Source of the DNA: Pantoea sp. WMus005
GTDB taxonomy: Bacteria; Pseudomonadota; Gammaproteobacteria; Enterobacterales; Enterobacteriaceae
Direction: 5' to 3'
Length of the DNA stretch: 64,000 bases
Assembly: GCF_013415305.1 (NCBI RefSeq)
Contig: NZ_JACBXU010000001.1
Location: 1,736,001-1,800,000, forward strand
In this document: one piece after another, positions 29,369 through 40,070 of the stretch
Layout: each line of letters starts with the position of its first letter
Numbering within the stretch: the stretch's first letter is position 1
Notes under the pieces: generated by a model
What the model saw: the letters and a program-made list of their open reading frames with translations, nothing else
What the model was told of the DNA's origin: nothing
Database searches by the model: none
Position numbers and translations under genes: made by a program

Positions 29369-29711
29369 GGAAGGGCCGCGATTGCGCGCCCTGGATTGTC
29401 GGAATTGTGCTTCATCTGGCGGTGAGATCGAGCCTGCTCAGAGAACAGAGTCAGATCGGAAAGACGTAAAAACCGCCATCCACGGCACGCCCGGCCCGCG
29501 CGATTACGCACCTCCTCCATGAGGTGCACCCGTTGACGGGCCAACGCGTTGCGTTGTTCTAAAACGCTCCCGGCGTTTTTGTCCCAGGCGCGGGGCTTTC
29601 CTCTTCTGACCCCGTTGACCCCGTTCCCTGCGTGCTGAGCGAACGCATTGCTGCCAGATTATTATCGGGAAACAGCACTCGTCTCAGAGACGTCTCAGCG
29701 GCCCTGGGCGC
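29369..29711. other. bcrC-dacC convergent intergenic region with several hairpins
   Basis: A 343-base gap without a credible ORF, unusually long for two convergent genes. It contains the hairpin series and terminator described separately at 29501-29580, a tandem TGACCCCGT duplication (29608-29625) and a thirteen-base palindrome CGTCTC-A-GAGACG (29680-29692). No protein start with a ribosome-binding site was found. Confidence 0.6.
29501..29580 (+). repeat. Three-hairpin structured element ending in an intrinsic terminator
   Basis: In order: GCACCTC / GAGGTGC (29508-29527), CGTTG / CAACG (29531-29546), and AAAACGC / GCGTTTT with loop TCCCG (29561-29579) followed by T. The last is a good intrinsic terminator on the plus strand and, with its leading A-run, on the minus strand. 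It could be the 3' end of an RNA or a dispersed palindromic element of this lineage; only one copy was noticed in the window. Confidence 0.55.
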
Positions 29712-30914
29712 TTACGACAGCCATTTCCCGAACCAGCCGTTGAACTTCATCATCACAAAATCAATCATCCGGCTGAAGAAGCCGCCTTCCGGCACATCCT
29801 GCAACACCACCAGCGGACGCTGCTCAATCATTTTGCCGTCCAGCTGGAAATCAATGGTGCCGACCACCTGATTCTTCTTCAGCGGGGCTTCCAGCTGCGG
29901 TGCAGTGAGCTTGAAACTCGCCTTCAGGTTCTTCATCTGCCCTTTCGGGATGGTCAGCGCGGCATCTTTCGCCACGCCCAGATTTACCTGACTCTTGTCA
30001 CCAAACCAGACCCGCTGCTGCGCAAACGGTGCATCCGCTTTTATCGGCGTTACCGTTTCATAGAAACGGAAGCCCCACGTCAGCAGCTTTTCACTTTCGC
30101 GGAAACGAATCGCATCGCTGGCGGTGCCAAGCACCACCGAGATCAGGCGCATATCGCCTTCGGTCGCGGAAGCCACCAGGTTATTGCCCGCGCCGGAGGT
30201 GTGGCCGGTTTTGACGCCATCCACCTTGAGGTTGGTGCTCCACAGCAGACGGTTGCGGTTGATCTGACGAATATTGTTAAAGGTAAACTCTTTCTCTTTA
30301 TTCAGCGCGTACTCTTCTGGCACATCGCGGATCAGCGCCTGAGCAATCAGGGCCATATCCCGCGCCGTGCTGTACTGCCCTTCTGCATCCAGACCATGCA
30401 CCGTCATAAAGTGGGTGTTCTGCAGTCCCAGCGCTTTTACGTAGTTGTTCATCAGGCCAATAAACGAGTCCTGACTGCCCGCCACATAATCTGCCAGCGC
30501 GATACAGGCGTCATTACCGGACTGGATCACGATACCTTTGTTCAGCTCATGCACCGGAATGCGATCGCCCGGCTTGAGGAACATCAGAGAAGAACCGCGC
30601 AGTTTAGGGTTGCCGGTCGCCCAGGCATCCTGTCCGACGGTCACCAGGTCATCCGGTTTTATTTTGCCCGCTTTGATCGCCTGGCCAACCACGTAACTGG
30701 TCATCATTTTCGTCAGACTGGCAGGATCGAGACGCTGATCGGCACTGGACTCGGTTAGCACTTTACCGCTGGCGTAGTCGATCAGGATCCACGCTTTAGC
30801 ATCAATGCCGGGCGCGGCGGGAGCCTGCTCAGCAAAAACGCTGATGGGGGCAAGAATCAGTAATGAGGTAGCAGCAAGGTGCCGCAGGTGAGATGAGAAG
30901 CGAGTGTTTGTCAT
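29712..30914 (-). CDS. dacC: D-alanyl-D-alanine carboxypeptidase DacC (PBP6)
   Basis: 400-residue low-molecular-weight penicillin-binding protein, the same length as E. coli PBP6. It trims the terminal D-Ala from pentapeptides in the periplasm. A signal peptide ends near VFA; the active-site motifs are SLTK (S66 nucleophile, K69), SGN in [11 protein letters not shown] and KTG in [11 protein letters not shown]. The C-terminal amphipathic helix [20 protein letters not shown] anchors it to the inner membrane. Start MTNTRFSS is chosen on length; a weak AAGGA lies 16 bases upstream, so a slightly longer form cannot be excluded. Confidence 0.95.
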   Translation of the reverse strand: MTNTRFSSHLRHLAATSLLILAPISVFAEQAPAAPGIDAKAWILIDYASGKVLTESSADQRLDPASLTKMMTSYVVGQAIKAGKIKPDDLVTVGQDAWATGNPKLRGSSLMFLKPGDRIPVHELNKGIVIQSGNDACIALADYVAGSQDSFIGLMNNYVKALGLQNTHFMTVHGLDAEGQYSTARDMALIAQALIRDVPEEYALNKEKEFTFNNIRQINRNRLLWSTNLKVDGVKTGHTSGAGNNLVASATEGDMRLISVVLGTASDAIRFRESEKLLTWGFRFYETVTPIKADAPFAQQRVWFGDKSQVNLGVAKDAALTIPKGQMKNLKASFKLTAPQLEAPLKKNQVVGTIDFQLDGKMIEQRPLVVLQDVPEGGFFSRMIDFVMMKFNGWFGKWLS

Positions 30915-31186
30915 GGGCTTGGCCGGATTGTCCTTGTTAAATCGAAATTCCAGGGGCAGAAAATTCTCACTCAAACGCTAACCGTTGATGGCAGCGAAAA
31001 AAACCGCCGAATCGTAAAGATTTTTAGATTTTAGTAGAGTAACCCTGGCATAAGCGCCGCGCGCGTGCCGGTTTTCCGGAATTCTGTCGCGATAAAAACC
31101 GAGTTAAATTCCGATTTTTTGCAGAAGAGTTAAGCCCGTCACAAATATCAGTTAACCTGAAAGCCAGTCAGCCGAGGAGACCGACC

Positions 31187-31843
31187 ATGGACTTAGCCCT
31201 TTTTGATCTTGATGAAACCCTCATTTGTGAAGACAGCACCAGCCTGTGGCTGCGCTGGCTGGTATCCCAGGGATTCGCTCCCAGTGAACTGATTGATCAG
31301 GAACAGGCATTAATGAATCAGTACTATGCCGGTACGCTGTCGATTGAAGAATATATGAATAAAACGCTCTCCCCACTGGCGGGTATGGCGACACTGACCG
31401 TTGAAGGCTGGGTGCGTCGTTTCATCCAGCGCGACATCCTGCCTCGCGTCTACCCGGCCGCCCGCGAGCGAATTGAGTGGCATCGGGCGCGTGGCGACAG
31501 AGTGATGATCATTTCTGCCAGCGGCGAGCATCTGGTGGTGCCGATTGCCGAGAAGCTGGGAGCCTGCGGCGCGCTGGCGATTGGCGTTGAAATCGTGGAC
31601 GAGCGCTACAGCGGCAACACTTACGGCACCATGACTTACAAAGAGGGCAAAGTGACCCGACTGGGCGACTGGAAAGCGCTGCAGCAGGCGGAGAGCTTTG
31701 ACCGCACCTGGGCCTACAGTGACTCAATGAACGACCTGCCCCTGCTGGAACAGGCCGATCATGCTCATGTCATCAATCCGGATGAACAACTGCACCAGGA
31801 AGCGTTAAACCGCGGCTGGCAGGTTTATCACTGGGCTCGCTGA
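31187..31843 (+). CDS. HAD-IB family hydrolase (SerB-like phosphatase)
   Basis: 218-residue haloacid-dehalogenase hydrolase. Motif I is FDLDET (nucleophile D7, acid/base D9), motif II IISAS (S110-S112), motif III Lys in YKEGKVT (about 155) and motif IV YSDSMNDLPLL (D179, D183). The order and the helical cap between residues 15 and 90 fit subfamily IB, which includes phosphoserine phosphatase-like and PgpC-like enzymes. Substrate cannot be read from sequence. Start ATG follows GAGGAGA. Not present at this place in E. coli. Confidence 0.82.
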   Translation: MDLALFDLDETLICEDSTSLWLRWLVSQGFAPSELIDQEQALMNQYYAGTLSIEEYMNKTLSPLAGMATLTVEGWVRRFIQRDILPRVYPAARERIEWHRARGDRVMIISASGEHLVVPIAEKLGACGALAIGVEIVDERYSGNTYGTMTYKEGKVTRLGDWKALQQAESFDRTWAYSDSMNDLPLLEQADHAHVINPDEQLHQEALNRGWQVYHWAR

Positions 31844-31990
31844 TTCAGAGTCGGGTCAATCAGGCGTAATGATTACAGGCAGCCTGGACAGGGGCAGCGC
31901 GAAACAACCGGAACGTGCGCGTCTTACCTGAAGAGGGTGAGCACTGCCCGGGTCCAATCTGACGAATAAAACAGGCTGTGGGACAGGCTA

Positions 31991-33127
31991 TTAGCCGCGG
32001 GACGCACCAGCGTCCTGCGCTAACCCCACTTTCAGCAGCTTGCCATTAGCCTCATCGGTCAGCACATAGAGATAACCATCCGGGCCCTGCCGGACATCGC
32101 GAATCCGCGCATTCTGATCCCCCAGCAGGCGCTGCTCCTCCACCACTTTTTCGCCGTTGATACTCAGACGAATCAGGTTTTTTTCTTTCAGTGCACCGAT
32201 AAACAGCGAGTTTTTCCACTGGGGAAAACGGGCGCTGTTATAAAACGCCATACCGCTGATGGCCGGGGAAACCGTCCAGTGGTAAAGCGGTTGTTCGGTG
32301 CCCGCGACATGGGTGCCCTTTGACTCCGGCACTTTATCGCCGCTGTAGTCAATGCCGTACGTCGCCAGCGGCCAGCCGTAGTTCCTGCCCCGTGCCATAA
32401 TATTCACTTCATCGCCGCCGCGCGGGCCATGCTCATTTTCCCATATCATGCCGGTCCAGGGGTTAAGTGCCAGACCCTGCGGGTTACGCAGACCATAGGC
32501 CCAGATTTCTGGCCGGGCGCCGGGCTTTTTCACAAACGGATTATCGTCCGGCACGCTGCCATCAGCGTTGAGTCGCAGCAGTTTGCCCTGCAGCTTATCG
32601 AGGTCCTGCGCCGCGCTGCTGACAAAATTATCGCCGAATGCAATCCAGAGATAACCCTGGGTATCAAACGCCAGCCGGGTGCCAATATTGTTGCCACTGG
32701 AGAGCATCGGCGTCTGCTGAATCACCTCGCGGAAATCGCTGAGCTGCCGGTTATCCTGGCTCAGCGTGCCAACGCCCACGACTGCCCCCGCTTTGCCACT
32801 GCTGTTCGCCTCGGTATAGCTGAGCCAGACGCGACGACTGGTCGCGAAATCGGGTGCCAGCACCACGTCCAGCAAGCCACTCTGCCGTTCTGCCCAGACT
32901 TTCGGCACCCCTTTGATTGGCTGCGACAGACCGCTTTCCGGGCTCCAGCTGCGCAGCTGTCCGCTGCGTTCGGTAATCAGCAACGTTTCGTTGTCGGGCA
33001 GGAAGGCGATGGACCATGGATGTTGTAACTTATCCTGCAACACCTCAACCTTTACGTCGGCGGCAAACAGCGGCGAGGCACAAAATAGTGCGCTGCTCAG
33101 CAGTAAGGCAGTCGATAAACGGGACAT
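31991..33127 (-). CDS. PQQ-dependent aldose sugar dehydrogenase, YliI type (catalytic His replaced)
   Basis: 378-residue exported beta-propeller of the soluble glucose dehydrogenase family, with signal peptide ending SPLFA. E. coli YliI (371 residues) oxidises many aldoses in the periplasm with PQQ. Shared stretches include HPWSIAFLPD, AQDLDKLQGKLLRLN, WAYGLRNPQGLALNPW, NEHGPRGGDEVNI and YGWPLATYGI. Oddity: the segment aligned with STGNHFGGRL of YliI reads SSGNNIGTRL, so the position of the catalytic general base His is Asn147. Start MSRLSTALL chosen for the signal peptide, with AGGAGA upstream. Activity is therefore uncertain. Confidence 0.85.
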   Translation of the reverse strand: MSRLSTALLLSSALFCASPLFAADVKVEVLQDKLQHPWSIAFLPDNETLLITERSGQLRSWSPESGLSQPIKGVPKVWAERQSGLLDVVLAPDFATSRRVWLSYTEANSSGKAGAVVGVGTLSQDNRQLSDFREVIQQTPMLSSGNNIGTRLAFDTQGYLWIAFGDNFVSSAAQDLDKLQGKLLRLNADGSVPDDNPFVKKPGARPEIWAYGLRNPQGLALNPWTGMIWENEHGPRGGDEVNIMARGRNYGWPLATYGIDYSGDKVPESKGTHVAGTEQPLYHWTVSPAISGMAFYNSARFPQWKNSLFIGALKEKNLIRLSINGEKVVEEQRLLGDQNARIRDVRQGPDGYLYVLTDEANGKLLKVGLAQDAGASRG

Positions 33128-33212
33128 AGGGTTCTCCTGACGGGATAGCGTGACCTTAAGCGTAGTCATCCGTCGCGGGGTGAACCTGAGGATTTACAAA
33201 AGATTAAACAGG

Positions 33213-33238
33213 AAAACCCGCCGCAGGACGCAGCGGGT
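33213..33238 (-). terminator. cynT-type carbonic anhydrase terminator
   Basis: On the minus strand the arms ACCCGC / GCGGGT, with inner pairing, are followed by TTTTCC, a few bases past the stop codon. Confidence 0.6.
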
Positions 33239-33246
33239 GAAAAGTA

Positions 33247-33882
33247 TTACTCGAAGCAGGTATCCGGATTATCCGACAGGGTAATAAACTGCTTGCCACC
33301 CTGGGTCAGCGCCATGATGGTGCCGCTTTCGATATCGTAAACCCAGCCGTGCAGGCGTAGCTTGCCATTACGCAGGGCAACGGAGACAGACGGATGAGTC
33401 TTCATGTTGTTAAGCTGAGCGATGACGTTCTCTTTGACCATCTCGTTAAGCTTCTTCTCGGGTGAGTCATACTCACGCTGCTCGACCACTGCTTTTGCCG
33501 CATCGGCATAGCGCAGCCAGTGCTCAACCGCAGGCATAGTGTCCATGCAGGCGCAGGAAGCGATGGCGTTCATCGCACCACAGTTGGAGTGACCACAGAT
33601 GATGATGTCGGAGACACCCAGCGCAACGACCGCATATTCGATCGTGGCTGAGACACCGCCTGGCTCGGGGCCGAATGAAGGAACGATATTGCCCGCATTG
33701 CGGATAACGAACAGCTCTCCTGGCTCCTGCTGCGTTACCAGCTCAGGCACCAGACGGCTGTCTGAACAGGAGATGAACAGCGCTTTCGGATTTTGATTTG
33801 ACGCCAGGCTTTTGAAAAGATCCTTCCTTTCAGGAAACACATTCTGCTGGAAATTCAGAAATCCGTTGATGATCTCTTTCAT
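33247..33882 (-). CDS. cynT: Beta-class carbonic anhydrase (CynT-like)
   Basis: 211-residue zinc enzyme interconverting CO2 and bicarbonate. Zinc ligands are C39, H98 and C101, with D41/R43 as the catalytic dyad ([13 protein letters not shown] and [10 protein letters not shown]). It is closer to E. coli CynT (219 residues; shared MKEII.GFL.FQ start, [26 protein letters not shown]) than to Can. CynT normally sits with cyanase cynS and transporter cynX; neither is here, so a housekeeping CO2-supply role is as likely. Start has weak context but matches the family. Confidence 0.9.
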   Translation of the reverse strand: MKEIINGFLNFQQNVFPERKDLFKSLASNQNPKALFISCSDSRLVPELVTQQEPGELFVIRNAGNIVPSFGPEPGGVSATIEYAVVALGVSDIIICGHSNCGAMNAIASCACMDTMPAVEHWLRYADAAKAVVEQREYDSPEKKLNEMVKENVIAQLNNMKTHPSVSVALRNGKLRLHGWVYDIESGTIMALTQGGKQFITLSDNPDTCFE

Positions 33883-34290
33883 TATTTAGCTCTCACATTA
33901 TCCATTTCATTACCTGAGGGGCATAGCCCCCTCAGTGGGGTTTGCTGGTTTATTATTAATGAAAACAAGTGAATATCAACCCGCGTTTTATTGGATGTTG
34001 TAAACAAGGGCCACTGTCAGCGTTTCGCTTATCTGCCCCCTCGCTTACTGGAAAAACCATTTCTTTTTACAGGACGGTGAGTTACTGGAAAATGCAGGCT
34101 GTAAATAGCGCGTTTTTTCGCTGGTGCCGTACAACGGCTTTTACGCGTTTTTTCACTACTTTACGCCGCCTGGCCATCAGCGATGCGGATTTTGCAGTCT
34201 GTGAATGGAAGGGGTGGTGTGGCGGGAGAGGCTGATTGATGTATTAACGGCAGCAGACTGATCTGCTGCCGGGCGAAAAGGATTTAATCT
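33883..34290. other. cynT-DUF4385 gene intergenic region
   Basis: A 408-base gap. It should hold the leftward cynT promoter. Rightward frames of up to 88 codons exist but show no recognisable domain or ribosome-binding site and are not annotated. Near the end a ten-base perfect hairpin CGGCAGCAGA / TCTGCTGCCG (34248-34271) lies just past the DUF4385 stop. Confidence 0.5.
34248..34271 (-). terminator. Hairpin at the end of the iaaA-gsi operon
   Basis: Ten-base perfect stem with four-base loop 20 bases past the last stop codon; the minus-strand tail is TTAATAC, so the T-run is weak. Confidence 0.55.
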
Positions 34291-34740
34291 TTAACCATAC
34301 TGCTGCTGATGCGCCTTTTTGCGTCGCAGATAGTCCTCATCTTCACGCAGCTTGTCCCAGTAGCCCTTGAAGATGGCCGCCGCCGCGGCCTTTTCCTCGT
34401 TGACGCCGCGCGGAAACTCTTTGCCGTCAGCATCATACTTGCGGCCACCTTTGTGGTTGCTGTAACGGCGCGCGCGGGTATATCCCATCTGGATAAACTT
34501 GCGCGCCATATCCATGCCGACAAAATCGTCCTGACGCCGGTAATCCTCAAACAGCGCCATGATTTTCTCAGCAGACTCTTCGGCAATGGGAACGGTACGA
34601 AAACGCCAGTGCGGCAGAATTTCGCTCTTATACGGCTCGACCATCAGCACACCCTGCTCGCCTCGCCCGACCTGATAAAGCTCGGGATGCTGGCGGAAGT
34701 TGATAGTGCTGAAGTCCTGATCATAATCGAAAGGTTTCAT
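34291..34740 (-). CDS. DUF4385 family protein
   Basis: 149-residue soluble, charged protein of unknown function that I place in DUF4385 from memory. The sequence has no signal peptide or membrane segment. Notable stretches are [20 protein letters not shown] at the start, [20 protein letters not shown] and GGRKYD in the middle, and a Lys/Arg/Glu-rich helical tail. Its ATG overlaps the gsiD stop by four bases (ATGA), so translation is coupled to the glutathione importer. This gene is not part of the E. coli gsi operon. Confidence 0.8.
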   Translation of the reverse strand: MKPFDYDQDFSTINFRQHPELYQVGRGEQGVLMVEPYKSEILPHWRFRTVPIAEESAEKIMALFEDYRRQDDFVGMDMARKFIQMGYTRARRYSNHKGGRKYDADGKEFPRGVNEEKAAAAAIFKGYWDKLREDEDYLRRKKAHQQQYG

Positions 34741-35642
34741 CTCTTTAGTTTAGGATCAAGCGCGTCACGTAGCCCGTCCCCGAGCAAATTAAATGCCAGA
34801 ACAGTGAGAAAAATGGCCAGACTGGGGAAAATGGCCACGTGAGGCGCAATCACCATGTCGGCCCGCGCCTCATTCAGCATCGCGCCCCACTCCGGTGTAG
34901 GCGGCTGTGCGCCCAGCCCCAGAAACGACAGGCTGGCGGCGGTGATGATGGAGGTACCGACCCGCATGGTGAAATAGACCACAATCGGCGAGACCGTGCC
35001 CGGCAGGATATGCCGCATCAGGATCGTCCAGTCAGAGGCTCCGATACTGCGTGCCGACTCTATAAAAGTCTGATGCTTCAGCACCAGCGTATTACCGCGC
35101 ACCAGGCGGGCAAAAGCCGGAATACTGAAGATCGCCACCGCCACTATCACGTTGCTCATGCCGCTGCCCATGATCGCCACGACCGCAATCGCCAGCAGAA
35201 TGCCAGGGAAGGCAAACAGCACGTCACAGATGCGCATCGTGATGCGATCCCACCAGCCTTCGTAATAACCCGCTAACAGACCAAAGAAAGTACCAATCAG
35301 TGCGCCGATCACCACCGAGAAGAAACCGGCAATCAGGGATATACGCGTGCCGACCAGCACCCGGCTGAAGATGTCGCGCCCCAGCGAATCGACGCCAAAG
35401 AAGTGCAGCAGCGAGGGGCCTTCGTTGAGCCGGTCATAATCGAAGTAGTTCTCTGCGTCGAACGGCGCAATCCACGGAGCAATCACCGCCAGCACAATCA
35501 GCAGCAGCACAAAAGCCCCGGCCATCAACGCCACCGGCTGATGCCGGAAACGCCGCCAGAACTCTCGCCAAGGCGTACGAACCCGATTCTCCGTAATCAA
35601 CGGCATCGTTTTCAGTGCCGCCTCACGTCGCCAGTTTTTCAT
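34737..35642 (-). CDS. gsiD: Glutathione ABC transporter permease GsiD
   Basis: 301-residue permease of the DppC/OppC family (E. coli GsiD 303). It has an N-terminal cytoplasmic stretch, about six membrane helices, the [19 protein letters not shown] motif and the EAA loop [21 protein letters not shown]. It forms the GsiABCD importer with GsiC. It overlaps gsiC upstream and the DUF4385 gene downstream, each by four bases. Confidence 0.95.
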   Translation of the reverse strand: MKNWRREAALKTMPLITENRVRTPWREFWRRFRHQPVALMAGAFVLLLIVLAVIAPWIAPFDAENYFDYDRLNEGPSLLHFFGVDSLGRDIFSRVLVGTRISLIAGFFSVVIGALIGTFFGLLAGYYEGWWDRITMRICDVLFAFPGILLAIAVVAIMGSGMSNVIVAVAIFSIPAFARLVRGNTLVLKHQTFIESARSIGASDWTILMRHILPGTVSPIVVYFTMRVGTSIITAASLSFLGLGAQPPTPEWGAMLNEARADMVIAPHVAIFPSLAIFLTVLAFNLLGDGLRDALDPKLKR

Positions 35643-36568
35643 CGCGACTCCTTAAAGCGAATAGCGGGATTGATCACCGCATAGAGCATGTCGACAAACA
35701 GATTGATCAGAATAAACTCCAGTGAAAACAGCAGTACTTCTGCCTGAATAACCGGATAGTCGCGCATCGCCACCGAGTCGACCAGCAGACGGCCCAGTCC
35801 CGGCCAGTTAAACACCACCTCGACGACGATCGATCCCCCCAGCAGAAAGCCAAACTGCAGCCCCATCATCGTGACCACCGGGATCATCGCGTTGCGCAGG
35901 CCATGTTTCACCACCACCAGCGACTCGCGCACGCCTTTGGCCCGGGCGGTGCGCATGTAATCTTCCTGCATCACCTCCACGAACGAGGCCCGGGTAAAGC
36001 GCGCCATTACCGCCGCCACTGCTGCACCTAACGTGATCGAGGGCAGAATATAATGTTTCCAGCTGTCGGCACCGACGGTTGGCAGCCAGCCCAGCTCTAC
36101 CGAGAAGACCTGCATCAGCAGCATGCCCAGCGCAAAGGCGGGAAACGAAATGCCCGACACCGCCAGCGTCATCCCCAGCCTGTCAGGCCAGCGGTTGCGC
36201 CAGACAGCCGAAACAATGCCAATGGTCATGCCAAAAATCACCGCCCAGATCATGCTGACCAGCGTCAGCCACAGGGTCGGCATAAAGCGCGAGGCGATCT
36301 CATCCGCGACCGGCCGCTTTGAGACCATCGACTGACCAAAATCGCCCTGCAGCGCATTCAGCATAAAGTGCCAGAACTGTTGCGGCAGCGGCTGATCCAG
36401 CCCCAGTTCCTGACGCACCAGCGCCACCACGGAGGCATCGGCTTCCGGCCCGGCAATCAGGCGTGCGGGATCGCCCGGCAGCATATGAACAAACAGGAAC
36501 ACCAGCACCGCCACTATCAGCAGCGTCGGGATCAGCCCAAAGAGTCTTTTGAGAAAATAGTTAAACAT
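35639..36568 (-). CDS. gsiC: Glutathione ABC transporter permease GsiC
   Basis: 309-residue permease of the DppB/OppB family (E. coli GsiC 306), with six membrane segments, the [13 protein letters not shown] motif and EAA loop [20 protein letters not shown]. It begins 46 bases after gsiB. Confidence 0.95.
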   Translation of the reverse strand: MFNYFLKRLFGLIPTLLIVAVLVFLFVHMLPGDPARLIAGPEADASVVALVRQELGLDQPLPQQFWHFMLNALQGDFGQSMVSKRPVADEIASRFMPTLWLTLVSMIWAVIFGMTIGIVSAVWRNRWPDRLGMTLAVSGISFPAFALGMLLMQVFSVELGWLPTVGADSWKHYILPSITLGAAVAAVMARFTRASFVEVMQEDYMRTARAKGVRESLVVVKHGLRNAMIPVVTMMGLQFGFLLGGSIVVEVVFNWPGLGRLLVDSVAMRDYPVIQAEVLLFSLEFILINLFVDMLYAVINPAIRFKESR

Positions 36569-36614
36569 GCAACATCCTGCAGCTGCGGCCAGCCACGCGG
36601 GCTGGCCGGCTCCG

Positions 36615-38150
36615 TTACTTCAGAGTGGCCTCATCAAAATTGAATGAGGTATCGGGCATCACATAAAAACCGCTGAGGTTTTTGCTATGGGCAGAAACCA
36701 GCTGCTCAACCACCAGCGGGATCCACGGATGGTCCTGCCAGATGGTGTCCTGTGCATCTTTATAGAGACGCGCTTTCTCTGCACGGTCAGTGGTTTTCAG
36801 CGCATCGGCCAGATCTTTATCGACCTTAGGGTTGCTGTAAAACGCTGTATTGAAGATCGCCGGTGGCCAGGCTGCGGTAGCAAACAGTGGCGTCAGCGCC
36901 CAGTCTGCTTCACCCGTTGAGGCGGACCAGCCGGTGTAGAACATCCGTACGCCGCTTTCCTTCTGGCCTTTGCCTTCTACTTCTGCAGCACGCTGGCCCG
37001 CATCCATTGCCGTGACTTTGACCTTCACGCCAACCTGCGCCAGCTGCTGCTGAGTGAACTGCAACACTTTCTGCGCGGTGCTGTGGTTATGTGACGACCA
37101 GAGCGTGGTTTCAAATCCGTTCGGGTAACCCGCCTCTTTCAGCAGCGCCCGGGCTTTGGCTGGATCGTAGCTGATGGCCGGATAGGTCTGCGCAAAGTCG
37201 ACCGCGGAAGGCACAATGCCGGTAGCGGGCGTGGCGTAACCGGAGAAGGCCACTTTCGCCAGCGCCTGACGGTTGATGGCATATTCCAGTGCCTCACGTA
37301 CCTTCGGGTTGTCGAACGGCTTCTGCGTGACGTTGAGGCTGATGTAACGCTGCATAATGGAAGGCGAGGTCACCACGTCCAGCTTGCTGTTTTTTTCCAG
37401 CAACTTTACCTGCTCATAAGGCACCGGGAACGCAAAGTTCGCTTCGCCGGTCTGCAGCATCGCCGCTCGGGTGTTGTTGTCCACCACCGGGCGCCAGGTG
37501 ATGCTGTCCAGCTTCGGATAACCCGGCTTCCAGTAGCCGTCCCACTTCTTCACCTTCACAAAATCAGTCTGGTTCCAGGTTTCAAACACAAACGGGCCCG
37601 TTCCCACCGGATGGAAACCGATCTCTTTGCCATATTTTTTCAGCGCGGTGGGTGAAATCATCGCCGCCGCCGGATGGGCCAGATTGTTGATAAAGGCCGA
37701 GAACGGCTCTTTCAGCGTCACTTTCACGGTGGCTGGATCCACCACTTCGGTGCTGGCGATGCGTTTAAACAGGTTGTAGCGCTTGAGATGGTTATCCGGG
37801 TTGCTGGCGCGATCGAGGTTGACCTTGACCGCTTCCGCATTGAAGTCTGTGCCATCCTGAAATTTAACCCCGGGACGCAGCTTGATGGTATACGTCAGGC
37901 CGTCGGCGCTGGCCTGGTAGCTCTCCGCCAGCACGTTGGTGAGTTTCATGTCCTTATCGAAGCCAAACAGGCCCTGATAGAAGGATTTTGCGACCGCCTG
38001 AGACAGCGTGTCATTGGCATCATAAGGATCGAGCGTGGTGAAGTTGGACGCGACAGCAATCACCGCATCCTGTGCTGCCCACGCGGGCAATGTTATTGCG
38101 CTGCTTAACACGCCAGCTGCCAGTAACCCTTTACGCATCGTCATCTGCAT
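36615..38150 (-). CDS. gsiB: Glutathione-binding periplasmic protein GsiB
   Basis: 511-residue peptide-type (SBP family 5) binding protein, E. coli GsiB 512. Signal peptide ends PAWAAQ. Conserved regions include [40 protein letters not shown], and [13 protein letters not shown], a region specific to GsiB. ATG at 38150 has AGGAG upstream, so the 17-codon longer reading is rejected. Confidence 0.95.
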   Translation of the reverse strand: MQMTMRKGLLAAGVLSSAITLPAWAAQDAVIAVASNFTTLDPYDANDTLSQAVAKSFYQGLFGFDKDMKLTNVLAESYQASADGLTYTIKLRPGVKFQDGTDFNAEAVKVNLDRASNPDNHLKRYNLFKRIASTEVVDPATVKVTLKEPFSAFINNLAHPAAAMISPTALKKYGKEIGFHPVGTGPFVFETWNQTDFVKVKKWDGYWKPGYPKLDSITWRPVVDNNTRAAMLQTGEANFAFPVPYEQVKLLEKNSKLDVVTSPSIMQRYISLNVTQKPFDNPKVREALEYAINRQALAKVAFSGYATPATGIVPSAVDFAQTYPAISYDPAKARALLKEAGYPNGFETTLWSSHNHSTAQKVLQFTQQQLAQVGVKVKVTAMDAGQRAAEVEGKGQKESGVRMFYTGWSASTGEADWALTPLFATAAWPPAIFNTAFYSNPKVDKDLADALKTTDRAEKARLYKDAQDTIWQDHPWIPLVVEQLVSAHSKNLSGFYVMPDTSFNFDEATLK

Positions 38151-38204
38151 CTTGTTCTCCTGTAATCCCTGTCGGGGTGGTCGCCGGGGCGACATTGTCA
38201 CTGT

Positions 38205-40061
38205 TCAGGTCGCACTGATCACGTGGCGGGCGACGAAATGGCCCGGGGCCACCTCCATCAGCGGCGCCACTTCAGGTTCATCCCCTAACGCATGAATCGG
38301 GCTGGGGATCTCATCGACCAGTAAAGCACGTTCGCGACGCCGGTGAGCCGGATCGGCGACCGGCACTGCTGCCATGAGTTTTCGGGTATAGGGATGTTGA
38401 GGCTGTTCAAACACCGCCTGACGCGGCCCCATCTCGACAATCTGACCGAGATACATCACTGCCACGCGGTGGCTGATACGCTCCACCACCGCCATATCGT
38501 GAGAAATAAACAGAAAGGCGATGCCAAACTCGCGCTGCAGGTCGAGCATCAGATTGATAATCTGCGCCTGAACCGACACATCCAGCGCCGAGACGGACTC
38601 ATCGGCAATCACCACTTTAGGGTTCAGCGCCAGCGCGCGGGCAATGCAGATACGCTGACGCTGCCCGCCAGAAAACTCATGCGGATAACGCTGAGCATGC
38701 TCCGGCAGCAGCCCCACTTTATCCAGCAACCAGGCAACCCGCTGCTCTGCCTCGCGACGCGGCATTGCCTTGTGGACCAGCAGCGGCTCCATAATAGAGA
38801 AGCCGACCGTCAGCCGGGGATCGAGCGAGGCATAGGGATCCTGGAAGATAAACTGAATGTCGCGGCGCAGATGGGCCAGTGCGGCACCCGAAAGGTGGTC
38901 TATTCGCTGGCCGTCAAATGTCAATGTGCCGCCCTGACTGGCCACCAGCTTCAGCAGCGAGCGGCCGGTGGTCGATTTACCACAGCCAGACTCGCCCACC
39001 AGCGCCAGCGTCTCACCGGCATAGAGATCAAAACTGACTTTTTCGACGGCATGAACCCGGCTTTTAACCCGATTCAGCAGACCACCGCGAATATCAAAGC
39101 GGGTGACCAGATCGCGCACCTGAAGAATCGGCGGCTGCAGGCGGCGTACCGTATCCTGCGGCACATCATCAACGGCATCACTGTGCAGCAAGGGAAATTT
39201 GGCGGGTAAAGGCTGGCCCTGCATCGCGCCGAGTTTTGGCACCGCCGCCAGCAGCGCCTGGGTATAGGGCTGCTGAGGTGCGCTGAACAGTTCGGCGACC
39301 GGGGCATTTTCCACCACTTCGCCGCGATACATCACCTGAACCCGATCGGCCATTTCGGCGACCACGCCCATATCGTGAGTGATAAAAATCACCCCCATCT
39401 GCATCTCTTTTTGTAGCACGCGGATGAGCTGCAGAATCTGTGCCTGAATAGTGACGTCGAGCGCGGTGGTCGGCTCATCGGCAATCAGTAACGCCGGTTT
39501 GCAGCAGAGCGCCATCGCGATCATCACGCGCTGACGCATCCCGCCCGACAACTGGTGCGGAAAGCGGGACAAGACATTGTGCGCATCGGGAATCCGCACC
39601 AGGTCCAGCATCCGGCGTGCCTCGGCCAGCGCACCGGCGTGGCCCAGGCCCTGGTGCAGACGAATGGATTCGGCAATCTGCTCGCCGACGGAGAAGACCG
39701 GATTCAGCGAGGTCATCGGCTCCTGAAAAATCATCGCCATATCCGCACCGCGCACCCGGCGCATCTGACCTTTTGAAGCGCGCATCAGATCCAGCACGTC
39801 GCCATTGCGACGGCGCAACTGCACCTCGCCGCTGACGATTCCGCCCGTCTGCTCAATCAGCCGCATCAGTGCCAGTGAGGTGACCGATTTCCCGGAACCT
39901 GACTCGCCCACCAGCGCCAGCGTTTCGCCGCGAAACAGATCGAGTGACAAATGACGCACGGCGTCGGTGACGGTGTCTTCGTGCTGAAAACGCACATTGA
40001 GATCGCGCACCGCCAGTACCTGCTCAGGGGCAAGAGGTGGTAACGTTTGCCTGTCGCTCAT
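38205..40061 (-). CDS. gsiA: Glutathione ABC transporter ATP-binding protein GsiA
   Basis: 618-residue fused tandem ATPase (E. coli 623). Two complete nucleotide-binding domains are visible: first Walker A GESGSGKS, signature [15 protein letters not shown], Walker [12 protein letters not shown]; second GESGCGKST, signature [15 protein letters not shown], Walker [14 protein letters not shown]. Each has an oligopeptide-type C-terminal region ([11 protein letters not shown] and [11 protein letters not shown]). It energises uptake through GsiC/GsiD and follows iaaA by nine bases. Confidence 0.96.
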   Translation of the reverse strand: MSDRQTLPPLAPEQVLAVRDLNVRFQHEDTVTDAVRHLSLDLFRGETLALVGESGSGKSVTSLALMRLIEQTGGIVSGEVQLRRRNGDVLDLMRASKGQMRRVRGADMAMIFQEPMTSLNPVFSVGEQIAESIRLHQGLGHAGALAEARRMLDLVRIPDAHNVLSRFPHQLSGGMRQRVMIAMALCCKPALLIADEPTTALDVTIQAQILQLIRVLQKEMQMGVIFITHDMGVVAEMADRVQVMYRGEVVENAPVAELFSAPQQPYTQALLAAVPKLGAMQGQPLPAKFPLLHSDAVDDVPQDTVRRLQPPILQVRDLVTRFDIRGGLLNRVKSRVHAVEKVSFDLYAGETLALVGESGCGKSTTGRSLLKLVASQGGTLTFDGQRIDHLSGAALAHLRRDIQFIFQDPYASLDPRLTVGFSIMEPLLVHKAMPRREAEQRVAWLLDKVGLLPEHAQRYPHEFSGGQRQRICIARALALNPKVVIADESVSALDVSVQAQIINLMLDLQREFGIAFLFISHDMAVVERISHRVAVMYLGQIVEMGPRQAVFEQPQHPYTRKLMAAVPVADPAHRRRERALLVDEIPSPIHALGDEPEVAPLMEVAPGHFVARHVISAT

Positions 40062-40070
40062 CTCTGCTCC

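Noticed and set aside
30915-30974. Upstream extension of DacC
   Set aside because: Adds 20 hydrophilic residues before the signal peptide and has no family support, although the ribosome-binding site of the chosen start is weak.
33969-34235. 88-codon frame between cynT and the DUF4385 gene
   Set aside because: Residue composition is random-like, no ribosome-binding site, no family recognised.
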